From: Pseudonocardia sp. CNS-004
GTDB taxonomy: Bacteria; Actinomycetota; Actinomycetes; Mycobacteriales; Pseudonocardiaceae
Length of the DNA stretch: 64,000 bases
Direction: 5' to 3'
Assembly: GCA_001942185.1 (NCBI GenBank)
Contig: MKJV01000065.1
Location: 85,551 to 149,550 of the forward strand
The position numbers were made by a program, and so were the translations under genes. Below, in pieces: positions 39,031 through 50,000 of the stretch (position 1 is the stretch's first letter; every line of letters starts with the position of its first letter). The notes below the pieces were generated by a model that saw only the letters and a list, made by a program, of their open reading frames with translations, was not told where the DNA came from and made no database searches.

Positions 39031-40491
39031 CGTGCCACCTCGAACGAGCTCAGGGAGGCGTCGTGGTCCTTGCCGCCCACCGGGTACATCGAGGTCATCC
39101 AGTGGTAGAAGTTGTCGCCGCGCTCGCGCAGCTGCCGGTAGAGGTTGGCGAGCAGCGCGTCGCGCACCGCCTCGTACGCCGGGTCGGCGTTGCGGTTGTG
39201 CAGCTCGTGTGGGTCCTCGACCAGGTCGTACAGCTCGTTCACCGACTCCGGGTTCACCACGAGCTTGTGCCGCTGGGTCAGCAGCATCCGCTGCGGGTAG
39301 GGGAAGTGGTGCCCGTGGAACTCGCACACGAGGTCCTCGCGCCAGCCGCTCTCGTCCCCCTGCACGATCGGGCGCAGTGAGCGACCGTCCACGGCGTTGC
39401 CCGGGTCGAGGCCGGTGACGTCCAGGATCGTCGCGGTGAAGTCGAGCAGCGTCGCGAACCGGTCGGTGCGCCTGCCCGGCACGCCACCGGGCAGCCGCAC
39501 GATCCCGGGCACCGGTAGATGTCCTCGTACATCGCCGGGCCCTTGTCGTGCAGGTGGTGGGCGCCGGTGAACTCGCCGTGGTCGGCGGAGAAGAACACCG
39601 CGGCGTCGTCGTAGAGGCCCAGCTCGCGGGCGGCGTCGACGATCCGGCCGATCTGCTCGTCGATCAGCGTGGTGTAGCCCCAGTAGGCGGCCACCAGCTT
39701 GCGGGAGACGTCCTCCGGGATCGTGTCGAACGTCCAGTGCGCCGAGTAGTTGCGCTGCACGGTCGGCTTGCCCTCGAACGTCTCGGCCACCGAAGCCGGC
39801 AGCTCGATGTCGTCCGGGTCGTACATGTCGAAGTACTCGCTCGGGACGATGTAGGGCAGGTGCGGGCCGAAGAAGTGGGTGGCGAGGAAGAACGGCCTGC
39901 CCGGCTCCTCGGCGTAGCGGCGCAGCGTCTCGATCGCGCGGTCGGCGAGGAAGTGTTCGAAGGTCGCCTCCACCGACTGCTCCAGCCGGGCGGCGAGCAG
40001 GTTGCCCGGCGTGCCGTTGGGGAACGTGCCGCGGATCTCGTCGGTGATCGCGTACGGCGGCAGGCCCCGTTCCTCCAGGTAGGAGAGGTACTCGGGGTGG
40101 TCCACCGGGTTGTGCCAGCCCGGCAGGTGCGGGCCGTCGAAGCCGTAGTCGTTCGGCGTGCGGCGGGTGCCGACGTGCCACTTCCCGACCAGCCCCACGT
40201 TGTACCCGGCGGCGCGCAGGTCATGGCCGAACGTGTATTGGTCGTCGGCCAGCTCCTCGCGGTAGCCGACGTTGCGCTCGTAGTTGGCCAGCAGCTGGTG
40301 GCGGAACGGCGCGGCCCCGGTGAGCAGACTCGCGCGGGCCGGGGTGCAGATCGCGGTGGGCGTGTAGAAGCGGTCGAACGTCGTGCCCTCGGCAGCCACG
40401 GCGTCGAGCCCCGGGGTGCGCACGACCTCGTTGCCGTAGGCGCGAGCGTGTCGGTGCGGTGCTGGTCGGTGAGGAAGAACAGGACGTTCAT
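39027..40491 (-). CDS. Type I sulfatase (two one-base breaks)
   Basis: Sulfatase of about 488 residues. The metal motif is NVLFFLTDQHRTD and the active-site signature CTPARASLLTG, where Cys would become formylglycine; further features are GLVGKWHVGTRR, FFSADHGEFTGAHHLHDKGPAMYEDIYR and the C-terminal KLVVNPESVNELYDLVEDPHE. It differs clearly from the sulfatase at 5.3-6.6 kb. Breaks lie near 40446 (TL-GAYGNEV) and 39513 (YR-VPGIVRLPGGVP). It overlaps the ROK regulator stop by ATGA and the binding-protein start by GTGA, so it is firmly within the operon. No signal peptide: cytoplasmic desulfation of an imported sugar is inferred. Confidence 0.88.
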
Positions 40492-41616
40492 GCGGTTCCG
40501 GTTCCGGTGAGGTGGCGGGGGGCGAGCGGGCCGGTGAACGGGATCGAGGGGTCGTGCAGCACCAGGGCCACGCCACCGAGGGCGCCATCCAGGTCGCCGA
40601 GCTCCGCGAGGGCGACGGTGGCGGCCCGGTCGGCGTGCAGGTGCCGCGTGATCGTCTGCCGGACGGGCCGGACGAGGTGCTCGCCCAGCACGGCCAGGTC
40701 GCCGCCGAGCACGACGTGCGGGACGTCGAGCACGTTGCCGCGCCCGAGAGGACGAGCCCGATCCGCTGGCCCGCCGCCGTCACCACCGCGCTCGCCCCGC
40801 GGTCGCCGCGGTCGAGCGCGGACAGGAGGTCGGCGAGCGTGGCGGCGCCGCTGTCCGCGAGCACCGCCTCCACCCCGACGTAGCACTCCAGGCAGCCGCG
40901 GTTCGAGCAGCGGCACAGCGGTCCCGCGGGGTCGACGCAGACGTGCCCGAACTCGCCCGCCGTGCCGCCCCGGCCGCGGTGCACCCGGCCGTCGAGAATC
41001 ACGGCGCCGCCGACCCCGCTGGACAGCCGCACGTACAGCGCGTCCGCCCCGCCCCGTGCCGCGCCCCAGACCGACTCGGCGAGTCCCGCGAGACGCGCGT
41101 TGTTGTCGGTGCGCACCGGCACGCCGAACGCGTCGGTGAAGGCGTCCCGGATCGCGTCGACCACCGCGGGCCGTCCCGCGATGCTGCCGGCTATCCCGAT
41201 GCCGACGGCCGCGAGCGGCGCGTCCCCGGCGAGCACCTTGCGGGCGAGGCGCACCGCGATCGCGCACCGCGTGTCCCACGGCGTCGTGCGGGCGTAGGTG
41301 CGGGTGGCGGAGCCGACGATCGCGTGGGCGGCGTCCGCCACGACGACCCCGACCCGCGAATGCGCGAAGTCCAGGCCGAGCACGAGTCCGGCGGCGGGTT
41401 CAGGGCGAGGGCCTGGGGTGTGCGCCCGGGTGAAGTGGGCTGCGCGGCGTCGGTGACCACGACTTTTCCCTGCGCCAGCAGCTCACCGGCCAGTGCGGAG
41501 ACGGTGGCCCGGGACAGCCCGGTGGCTGCCACCAGCTCGGCGCGGCTCGCCCGGCCCTGCCGTCGGAGGTGGTCGAGGATCCACGTCTCGTGGAGTCGGC
41601 GGGGGGAGTGGGGCAC
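40488..41616 (-). CDS. ROK-family transcriptional regulator (two one-base breaks)
   Basis: Sugar-responsive repressor of about 376 residues: an N-terminal MarR-like winged helix (RAELVAATGLSRATVSALAGELL) and a ROK sugar-kinase-like domain with GLDFAHSRVGVVV, GIGIAGSIAG, RTDNNARLAGLAES, GVGGAVILDGRVHRG, EFGHV and the zinc-binding cysteines in CRCSNRGCLECYVG. Breaks lie near 41395 (LNP-AAGLVLGLD) and 40747 (GLVL-GRGNVLDVPH). It is the first gene of the sulfatase-ABC-GH51 operon and a palindrome lies about 50 bases upstream, so it likely represses its own operon until the sugar binds. Confidence 0.87.
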
Positions 41617-41667
41617 GGGGGTCAGCGTGGGAGCGGGCCCTCCATTTCGTCAATGCCGACGCAGTTG

Positions 41668-41689
41668 TTCTGTCGAGGTTTAGACAGAA
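41668..41689. promoter_or_regulatory. Candidate ROK operator
   Basis: TTCTGTC and GACAGAA form a perfect 7-base inverted repeat separated by eight bases, within an AT-richer patch 52-73 bases upstream of the ROK gene start. Its position suits an operator for the ROK-led operon. The assignment rests on position and symmetry only. Confidence 0.5.
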
Positions 41690-41926
41690 TCAGGCAGAAC
41701 CGTCGGAGCCGCACTGCGCCCGGTGGGCGGCCTGCGCCGCCCCCGCGAGCTCCGCGAGCCGGCACGGCCAGCGCGGCGAGGCGTGCAGGCTGCTCGGGCA
41801 GCCGCGGCACCGCCCGTCCGGCCCCGCGACGTGTACCACCAGCAGGCGCGACCACAGCCGCGTCCACCCGGCGATCACGGCTCCGGCCTCGGTGATCCGG
41901 TCCCTCGGTTGCCCCTCGGTCTGCAT
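41690..41926 (-). CDS. Small Cys-containing hypothetical protein
   Basis: Possible protein of 78 residues (start MQTEGQPRDRITEAGAVIAG) with a Trp-rich middle and a cysteine cluster (RCRGCPSSLHASPRWPCRL) that could bind zinc. I recognise no family with certainty, but small proteins with a similar C-x-x-C / C pattern occur beside XRE/DUF397 genes in actinobacteria. No clear ribosome-binding site is seen. It is divergent from the XRE regulator and upstream of the ROK gene. It may be a chance frame. Confidence 0.45.
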   Translation of the reverse strand: MQTEGQPRDRITEAGAVIAGWTRLWSRLLVVHVAGPDGRCRGCPSSLHASPRWPCRLAELAGAAQAAHRAQCGSDGSA

Positions 41927-42032
41927 GGCAGGGGAGGGTCCGGGTGATCGGTGTCGGCTGGATCTTTCACTTGTTACCTCCCGCTGCCACCATCTGTCAT
42001 CAACCGGTCGCGGAGTGCAGGGAGTGTGGGAC

Positions 42033-42871
42033 GTGCGCAACGGCTCGCTCGTCCGGAGACGGCAGCTCGCCCGCACGCTGCGCGAGCTGCGAATGCACGC
42101 GGGCCTCACGATCGAGGCCGCAGCGCCCCTACTCGACTTCTCCCCGAGCAAACTCAGCCGCATCGAGAACGCCCATCAAGGCGTCGACGTGCACATCGTG
42201 CGCAGCATGCTGGATCTGTTCGACGTCGGCGGGGAGCGGTGGAAGGAGATCCTGGAGCTCACCCGCGAGGCCAGCGCCAAAGGCTGGTGGCGGGCCTACG
42301 GGTTGGACGACCGGGGTTACATCCCACTCGAAGCCGAGGCGAGCACCGTCCGCGACTTCACGGTCACCTACGTCCCCGGGCTGCTCCAGACCGCGGACTA
42401 CGCGCGGGCGCTGTTCGAGGCCGCGCTGCGACCCCGGAGCGAGGCGACGCTCGAGCGCGACGTGACCGTCCGGATGATCCGGCAGGAACGGCTCACCTCG
42501 GTGGATCGACCATTGGAGCTCCTCGCGATCATCGAGGAGGCAGTGCTGCACCGGCCTGTGGGCGGATCTGCGGTGATGCGCGCCCAGCTCGCGCACATGG
42601 TCGAGCCGCGGCAACCGACATGGTCACCCTCCAGGTGGTCCCGACCGCCGTCGGGGCACACCCCGGGAGCGATGGTGCGTTCACCGTGCTCAGCTTCGAG
42701 GGACTCGGCGAACCCGACATGGGCTACGCCGAGCATCCGGTGGGCTCGGTTCATATCGAGAAGGAGGAGGACGTCACGCTGGCTAGGCTGGTGTTCGACC
42801 ACCTGCGCACGATCGCGCACAGCCCGGCCGAGTCGGTCGCACTGATCGAGCAGGTGGCCGCGCAGATGTAG
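42033..42871 (+). CDS. XRE-type regulator with DUF5753 domain (one-base break near 42605)
   Basis: Actinobacterial regulator of about 279 residues. The N-terminal helix-turn-helix (LARTLRELRMHAGLTIEAAA, FSPSKLSRIENAHQGV) is followed by a DUF5753 domain with VTYVPGLLQTADYARALFEA and VRMIRQERLT, and a C-terminal half (VTLQVVPTAVGAHPG, FTVLSFEGLGEPDMGY) in the next frame after one missing G near 42605 (VEAAATDMVT). GTG 42033 is preceded by GGGAG at eight bases; a GTG three codons upstream is an alternative. It is directly followed by a DUF397 gene, the typical pair that controls development or secondary metabolism in streptomycetes. Confidence 0.88.
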
Positions 42872-42893
42872 CCGCGACCGCGAGAGGTACCCG

Positions 42894-43106
42894 ATGCCGA
42901 CCCTCGATCCTGCCGGCACCTGGCGGAAGAGCAGTTTCAGCGGCGGCAACGGTGGAGGTGCCGGCTGTGTCGAGGTGGCGGCCCTCCCCTGCGGAGGTGT
43001 GGCGGTGAGGGACACGAAGGACCGCACCCAGGCCCCGCACCACCACTCGGCCCTCGCGTGGAACGACTTCCTCGCAGGGATCCGAGCGGGCGAGTTCACC
43101 TCCTGA
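42894..43106 (+). CDS. DUF397 protein
   Basis: Small protein of 70 residues with the full DUF397 signature: TWRKSSFSGGNGG, CVEVA, VAVRDTKD and a C-terminal WNDFLAGIRAGEF. GAGAGG precedes the ATG. The gene lies 22 bases after the XRE/DUF5753 regulator, the usual bacterial pairing (BldB/WhiJ-like systems). By analogy the small protein is thought to modulate the regulator. Confidence 0.9.
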   Translation: MPTLDPAGTWRKSSFSGGNGGGAGCVEVAALPCGGVAVRDTKDRTQAPHHHSALAWNDFLAGIRAGEFTS

Positions 43107-43175
43107 CCCGCTCCACGCACCCCGTTCCCGCCCACGCCACCCGTCGACGGGGCGCGTGGGCCCACCAGGATCACT

Positions 43176-43236
43176 TTGATCGCGACGAGCGGCGCGTTCG
43201 TCGCATAGGTTCGAACGTGCCGCTCGTCGGAATCAA
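43176..43236. terminator. TGATC-type hairpin between DUF397 and the MprF-like gene
   Basis: TTGATCGCGACGAGCGGCG (from 43176) pairs over 25 bases with an arm ending CGCTCGTCGGAATCAA (43236), 22 of 25 matching, with an 11-base loop. It lies between convergent genes, 20 bases from the MprF-like stop. The arm resembles the CGAGCAGTGCGTCG hairpins at 706-842. Confidence 0.6.
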
Positions 43237-43255
43237 GGCACCCGGTACAGCGGCG

Positions 43256-45719
43256 TCAGCGCAGGCGCGTGAGCAGGCGCGCTGACTGGCGTGCCGTCAC
43301 CTCGGGCAGGTAGGCGCGGGCGATCGCGATGCCGATCGCCGGCAGGGCCGCCGGGTCGGGGTAGCACAGGTGCAACGGGCGGTACTCCGGTTGGAACTTC
43401 GCCTTGAACGCCAGTAGCGAGCGGAAGCCGTACACCGGTTCGAGGGCGTGGCCGATCACGTCGAGCAGGCGCTGCAGGGCGGCGGGTTGCTCGCCGCGGT
43501 CGAGGCGGGCGAGAGGGGCCCCGGAGAGGCTGAGGAACTGCACGTCCTCCTCCTGGAACCGCTGCACGGCCGAGGCGATGAGGAACTCCATGACGCCGCG
43601 GAAGCCGGTCTCGCGGCGGCGCATGAAGTCGAGGGTCCAGCCGACGACCTCGCCGTCGCGGTGGACGGGGAGCCAGCTCGTGACGCCGTGCACGGTGCGG
43701 TCGGCGTCCACGGCGAGGAGGCAGCGCACCTCCGGGTCGGCCAGTTCGTCGAGGCCGCCGAGGGTGAAGCCATCTCGGGGAGGCCCTTGTCTGCCACCCA
43801 CTCCTCGCTGATCGCCCGGATCTGGTCGGTGAGGGCGAGCGGGGCGTCCGCGTAGCGGATCCACTCGGCGGTGATCCCGGCCTTCCCGGCCCGGTTGAGC
43901 GCGGTGCGCACGTCCTGCCACTTCTTGCCGGTGAATTTCAGTTCCGGGAGCGGCAGCACCGTCTCCTCCGCCACCTGCACCGAGCTCCAGCCCAGCGCGT
44001 CGCACACCTTGCGGGTGTCGTCGGTGACGCTGTAGAGCGCCGGGGTCCAGCCGTGCTCACGGCAGTACCCGGCGAACTCGGCGACCGTTCCGTCGCCCGG
44101 CCTGCCGATCGGGTCGGCGGTGGTGAGGGCCACGGATCCGATCACCCGGTGGGCGATGGCCGCCTCGCCGCGGGCGTCGAACCAGTAGGAGTTGCCGGCC
44201 CACGTCGTGAGCCAGCCCAGGTCCGACCCGCCGCGTCGGGCGAGCTCCCGGGCCCGCCCGGCGTCGAGGCGCCGGGGTCGGCGCGCCGGCGCCGGAACGC
44301 GAGCATCAGCCCGATCGCCACGACCAGCCAGAACACGACCCCGGTCCACTCGAACAGGAGGGTGGCGAGGTAGCCCTGCGGCAGGAAGTCCGGCTCGACC
44401 TCGCCGAGGTAGCCGGGCGGGAGGAAGCGCAGCGGCAGGTCGGCGAGCAATGCGCCGAGGGTGGGCGGCCGGTCGAACTGGTCGGCGACGGCCGCGCCGA
44501 GCAGCACGTACGCCGCGCTCACGGCGACGAGCACGGCGAGCGCGGTGACGGTGAGCCTCCGGTAGGTGCCGGCGGGGGCGCGCACCGCGAACCGGGCGCG
44601 CGTCCACCACAGCAGCCCGGCCACCGCCAGCGGGAGCAGCGGCGGCAGGGTCAGCGCGAAGATCCGGCGCGCGCCCGGCGCGGCCTGGTAGACCATCAGC
44701 TGCTCGGACGGGGTGGACACCACCAGCACCGCCAGCAGCACGCCGAGCGCGGCGAGCACGAGGTTCAGCGCGATGCCGACGACGAGCGCGGCCCGGCGGC
44801 CGCGGCGCAACCCGTCGGCCACCACGAGGAGCAGCAGCACCGGCACGACCGACGCCAGTGCGGGGCCGATCCCGTACAGGCGCAGCTGGGCCTGCAGGTC
44901 GCGGCACATGTCGGCGTCGCTCGTGGCGCAGATCTGCTGCACGGTCACGGCGTCCGGCGGCGGGGAGAGCACCACGAACTGCAGCACCGAGAGCGGGCCG
45001 ATCGGCGCGCGGCCGATCGCGGCCACCAGTGGGCCGAGCGCGGAGGCGGCCACCACGAGCGCGATGAGCACCCGCACCTCGGTGCGGCTGGCCGGGCCCG
45101 GATGCCGGTCGGGCGGGGCCAGCAGCACGCCCGCGGCGAGCCCGACGAGACCGGAACACAGCATGATCACGTCCGGCAGCGCGCCGGAGTAGGCCACCAG
45201 CATCGCGAGCGCGGCGAGCACGAGCAGCCGCAGCCTGCGCCGCCACAGCGCCGACAGCGTGCTGCTCACCGCGAGGACGAGCCCGACCGCGCCCGGTGCG
45301 GCGCCCACGAACACCTGCGCGGCGAGATCGCTCGGCCAGCCACCGCCCCGGACCGCGGCCCCGGCCGCGATGAGCCCCAGTGCGACCAGCGTGCCGGCGA
45401 CCTGCGTGCCGACCAGCAGCGCCGCCGTGCGCGCCACCCCGATCCGGTGCTCGGCCAGTGCACCACCGAGCAGCACGAGCGCGGTGGTCAGGACGGCCGC
45501 GCCGATCGTGCCCCACCAGAGCATCGCCGAGAGCGGGGTCCACCAGCGGCCCTCGGCGAGCGGGCCGACACCGGTGCCGACGTGGGCGAGCAGCCGGTCG
45601 TTCGGCCCGCCGGGGAGGCTGCGGGTCGCGAGCCCGTACGCCCAGACCATCAGGACGAACGCGATCGAGAGCGGTGCGCGCCGGATCGCCCGCAGCAGGG
45701 AACGCGCGAGCCCGCTCAC
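43256..45719 (-). CDS. MprF-like membrane protein with DUF2156 aminoacyl-lipid synthase domain (two one-base breaks)
   Basis: Protein of about 821 residues. The N-terminal half has many membrane segments (first AIRRAPLSIAFVLMVWAYGL) and looks like a rhomboid-type or flippase fold without catalytic residues. The C-terminal half is the DUF2156/LPG-synthase domain (DLGWLTTWAGNSYWFDARGE, DPIGRPGDGTVAEFAGYCRE, LKFTGKKWQDVRTALNRAGK, MRRRETGFRGVMEFLIA, FKAKFQPEYRPLHLCY). Family members transfer an amino acid from tRNA to a membrane lipid, lowering surface charge. Breaks lie near 44274 and 43771. GTG 45719 overlaps the upstream esterase stop. The amino acid and lipid used are unknown. Confidence 0.83.
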
Positions 45720-47019
45720 GGCGTCATCCCGAGCCGGGTGGCGAGCCACGGCAGGGCGTCGTCCAGGCCGGGACCCCACACCTGCCAGGTGTGCCCGCCG
45801 GGCTTGAGGTCCCACTGCACGTCCATGCCGGCGGCCTGGGTAGCCGCGAGCACCCGCTGCGCCTGCGGCAGGTACACGGCGTCCTGCTCGCCCGCGACGA
45901 GGAAGGCCGCCGTGCCGGGGAACCGCTGCCGGGCGAGCACGTCGAGCGGGTTGACCGCGGAGAACGCGGCCTCGTCCCCGCCGAACGCGGCCCGGACGGT
46001 GGCCGCGTGGTCGCCGAGCGTCGGCTCGTCCTCGCCCGAGATGTCCACGAACGTGGGGTACACCTGCGGCGCCGTCACGGCCATCTGCAACGCGCAGGTG
46101 CCGCCGTTGGAGAACCCGCCGATCGCCCATCCGGAGGGGCTCGGGTCGACCTGGAGGGTGTCGTGGATCCACGTCGGGACGTCGGTGGACAGGTAGGTGG
46201 CGACGTTGCCGAGCTGCGAGTCCATGCACAGCGGGTTGGCCAGGGGAGAGCCGAGGTGGTCGGGCATGACCACGACGGGGGCGAGGCCGTCGTGAGCGGC
46301 GGCGAAGGCGTCCATCCGCGCGGCGAGCATGCCGCCGTTCAGCCAGTCGTCCGGCGACCCGGGCTGGCCCGACAGCAGCACCAGCACCGGCAGCTGCGCC
46401 CGGGGCCGCGCCAGGTAGGCGGGCGGCAGGTACAGCCACGCGGGCCGCGCGGCGAAGCCGGACTCCGTGGCCGGGATCGGCACCTCCGTGACCACCCCGG
46501 CGGCGGGCATCCCGGCAGGCGGGCGCAGATCGCCGACAGCGGCAGCCCCGACCGGGCGCCGATGACCTGTTCGCGCAGCGGGACCTGGGTGAACGGGATC
46601 TGGTCGACGGCCGGCAGTCCCAGCGCCGTCCGCAACGTCGGGTACTCGCGGTACACGAGGTTCGCACTCCCGGCCGCCCCCAGCGCCACGAGCAGGACGG
46701 CCAGCACCGCACCGGCCCGGCCGGGCCATCGCCGCGCCCGCATCCCGGCGACGGCCAGCCCCACCGCCGCGAGCACGGCGCCGACGAGCAGCAGCACCGG
46801 AACCGGCACCGCATCCGGGAACGGGCGCCACACCTGGTCGACCAGAACAGCGACCAGTGCGGTGAGGGCCACGGCGACCAGCAGTACGACGGGGACCGTG
46901 CGCGTCCACCAGCGGCGGGACGGCCGCAGGAGGAGGAACAGCCCGCCACCCACACCGGCCAGGCCGACGAGGACCTGGGCGGCACCGCTCAGCAGCGGCG
47001 CGTCGAGCAGCCCGGACAC
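45716..47019 (-). CDS. Membrane-anchored esterase of the alpha/beta hydrolase fold (one-base break near 46511)
   Basis: Protein of about 434 residues. About three to four N-terminal membrane helices (AAQVLVGLAGVGGGLFLLL, TVPVVLLVAVALTALVAVL, VPVLLLVGAVLAAVGLAV) carry an extracytoplasmic esterase domain of the esterase D/antigen 85-like type: PAWLYLPPAYL, PVLVLLSGQPGSPDDW, the nucleophile elbow GFSNGG, the Asp region AFLVAGEQDAVY and the His in GGHTWQVW. One base is missing near 46511 (GMPAAGVVTEVP). It overlaps the MprF-like gene by four bases. Esterases beside aminoacyl-lipid synthases have been proposed to remove the amino acid from lipid; that role is inference here. Confidence 0.82.
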
Positions 47020-47078
47020 GGATCAGAGCCTGCCATCCCGCAGGTGCGGTGCGGTGCCGACACGTTCCACCGTTCGAG

Positions 47079-50000
47079 CTAGCGGCAGGTGTCCTGGTAG
47101 TCGAGTTCCCCGACGAACCGAGCCCACTCTGCCCGGTCCAGCCCTCGGCCGGTGCGGTCGCAGGCCACCTCGAGCGAGTTTTCGCGGAGAGTATCGAGCG
47201 CGGTGAGGTCCCAGGCGTACAGGTCGCCGAGGTCGCTGGTGAGCAGGGTGTTCCCGGAGGGGGAGAACATCAGCGCGGTGGCGCCCAGCAGATCGCCGGC
47301 GAGGGGTTGTCCGAGTTGGCGGGGTTCGGCGATGTCCGTGAGATCCCAGAGCCGAACCTCGGACAGGCCGGCCGAGGCCAACGTCCGGCCGTCCGGTGAG
47401 AACGCGAGCTCCTTGATCGGGTCGGTGTGGCCGCTGAGTGGAATGCCCAGGCGCTCGGGGCGGGCCGGGTCCGTGACGTCCCAGAGGATGACGCTGCGGT
47501 CCTGGCCCGCGGACGCGAGCACGCGCCCGTCCGGTGAGAAGGCGAGGGAACTGAGGATGTCGGGGTCGCCGGTCAACGGGGCACCGACCGGCCGCGGCGC
47601 GGCGGGATCGCCGATGTCGATCAGTTGGACCGCCGGGCGTCCTTCGGCCTGGACCTGTGTCGCGAGCAGCGGACGGTTCGGGGCGAAGGCTGCGACCGGG
47701 TCGTAACCGAGCGGGATGGAAGCGCCGAGGTGGCGGGGATGCGCCGGGTCGCGGACGTCCCACAGCGTCATCGACGGTGGTTCGCCCAGCACCGACAGCC
47801 CCACCGCCAGGAACCGTCCGTCGGGTGAGAAGCCGAGTGGTGGCGCCAGGCCCCTGCCGGCGGCACCGGGCAGTGGCTGGGAGATCCGCCCGTTGCGGGA
47901 CCCGTCGTGCGCGTCCACCAGCACGATCGATCCATCGGGCTCCGCCGCGGCGATGAGCCCGGTCTCGGGAGCGATGATGGTCTGCGTGACCCCGTGGTCG
48001 GCCACTCCCGGGCTGAGCTGCCGGACCGGGCCCGAGATCCGGGAACCGTCGAAGGCTCGTTGCTCCACCGAACCGTCATCACGTGCGATGGTCAGTGCCT
48101 CCTCACCGCGGACGAGATCGAGCGAGGTCACCCAGCTCTCGCCGATGACCGGAAGGTCGAGCAGGCGGGGACGGCCCGAGCCGGTGAGATCCCACATCGT
48201 GATCGTTCCGTCGGCTCGGTCGGTGAGGAGGCTGCGGCCGTTCGGGAGGATCGTTGCGCTCCCCCACGCCCCGTAGCTGCCTGCGATGGTCGGGCCGATC
48301 CGCACCGCCTCCGTCTGATCCACGATCTGCTGGGTGACGTCCCACAGCGTCACGTCGTGGTCCACCTGGTCGGTGACGACGGCGACGGTGCCGCGATCGG
48401 GGGTGAACGCCACGTCGACGATCTCCTCCTCGATGTCCAGGCGGTGGCTGCGCACAGGATTCGCCCAGTGGTTCGTGGCGTCCCAGACCACGAGCTGGCG
48501 CCCGATCGGCCCGGTGGGCCTCGCGAGGGTGAGGGTCGAGCCGTCCGGGGCGAACTCGAGCAGCTCGACCGGTGTCCCGGAGCCGAGGTGCGTCCACCAG
48601 GCATCGATGGAGAGCCGGCGAGGGGCCGTGGGGTCGGTGAGGTCCCACGTGGTCACGTCGCTCCGGTCGGGGTTCGTGTTGACCGCCAGCACTCCCGTGC
48701 CCGGGTCGAACGCGGCCGTCCCGCCGTAGGCGACAGGCGGCCCGGCTGGGCGTGGGCTGGCCGGATCGGTGATGTCCCACACGACCACGCCCTGCGCCGG
48801 GTCGGACGTCGTGGTGACGAGGGCCTTGCCGGTCGGGTGGAACTCCACCAACCCGAGCTCCGGACCCACCACGAGCGGTTCGCCGAGGCGCAGGCTCGCG
48901 TCCGGGTTCGAGACGTCCCAGAGCTCCACGGTTCCCGAGTCGCCGTCGCCCATCGCCAGAGTGCGTCCGTCCGGCGAGAACCTCAGGTGCAGTGGGCCCA
49001 CGTCCGGGCCCGGAATGGGACGCCCGACCGGGCGGGGACCCACCGGGTCGGTCACGTCCCAGAGCATGAGCGTGCCGTCGCCCGCCGTGGTGGCGAGCAC
49101 ACGTCCGTCCGGCGAGAACCCTTCCGCCCATGCCAACGCGACCTCGCTCGACCGGATCGGTCCGAGCTGCCGGGGCCGCTCGCCGCTCACGTCCCAGAGG
49201 ATCACCCGCGGGCCGTCGTAGCCGCCGCTCGTCGCCATGAGACGCCCGTCGGCGGAGAACACGGGAGGTAGGCCGTTCGCGGTGTGCGCCGTGAGGGTGC
49301 CCGAGTACCGGGAGGACGTCAGGCCCGCGACGAGGGCGGCGTCGGTGTGGGGGCCGGGCTGGATCCGGTCGGCTGCGATGTTCAGCATCAGCGCGGTCCG
49401 CGGGTCGGTGCCGCGCAGCACGTCGCCCTGCGCGATGAGCTGGCGCGCCGTGGTCGTGCGCAGCTGTTCCTGGGCGGCGCGCTGCTGCATGAACGCGATC
49501 CCGGCCGCGACGAGCGCGAGAACGCACAGCACGGAGAGGACCGTCGTGGCCCGACCCCGGCGCAGCCGGTCGCGACGGACGCTCGCGAGCAGGAACTCGC
49601 CGGCCGTGGCGCTGACCGGGACGCGGTCGGTGACCACCGCGCGGCGGTGCCCCCGACGGGACTCGATGCGCGCACCGGTGTCGGCGACGGCGGCGGCGAG
49701 CTGGCCCCGCTCCCACAGGCGCTCGTCCGGCCGCCCGTTCCGGTCCCACTCCGCGGCGCCGTGCTCGACCGCACGGCGTGCCCTCAGCGCGGTCGCCTCC
49801 GCGTCGATCGCCTCGCTGAGCGGGGGCCACTCCGTCAGGAACGCCTCGTGGGCGACCCCGATCACCGCGGAGCCGTCGGCATCGGTGTCGGTGACCAGCA
49901 GCCTGCGGGCGACGAACGCGTCCAGCTCGGCGTCGACGGCGCGGGGGAGTTCGCTGCGGTCGACCCGCCAGCCCGTGGGGTTGCCCTGCTCGTCGACGGT

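Noticed and set aside
41622..41867. Second minus-strand ORF overlapping the small Cys-rich frame
   Set aside because: It crosses the AT-rich putative operator and has shadow-type composition; the overlapping frame at 41690-41926 is more protein-like.
43205..43225. tRNA T-arm-like GGTTCGAAC
   Set aside because: It is part of a 25-base inverted repeat. No acceptor, D or anticodon stems surround it.
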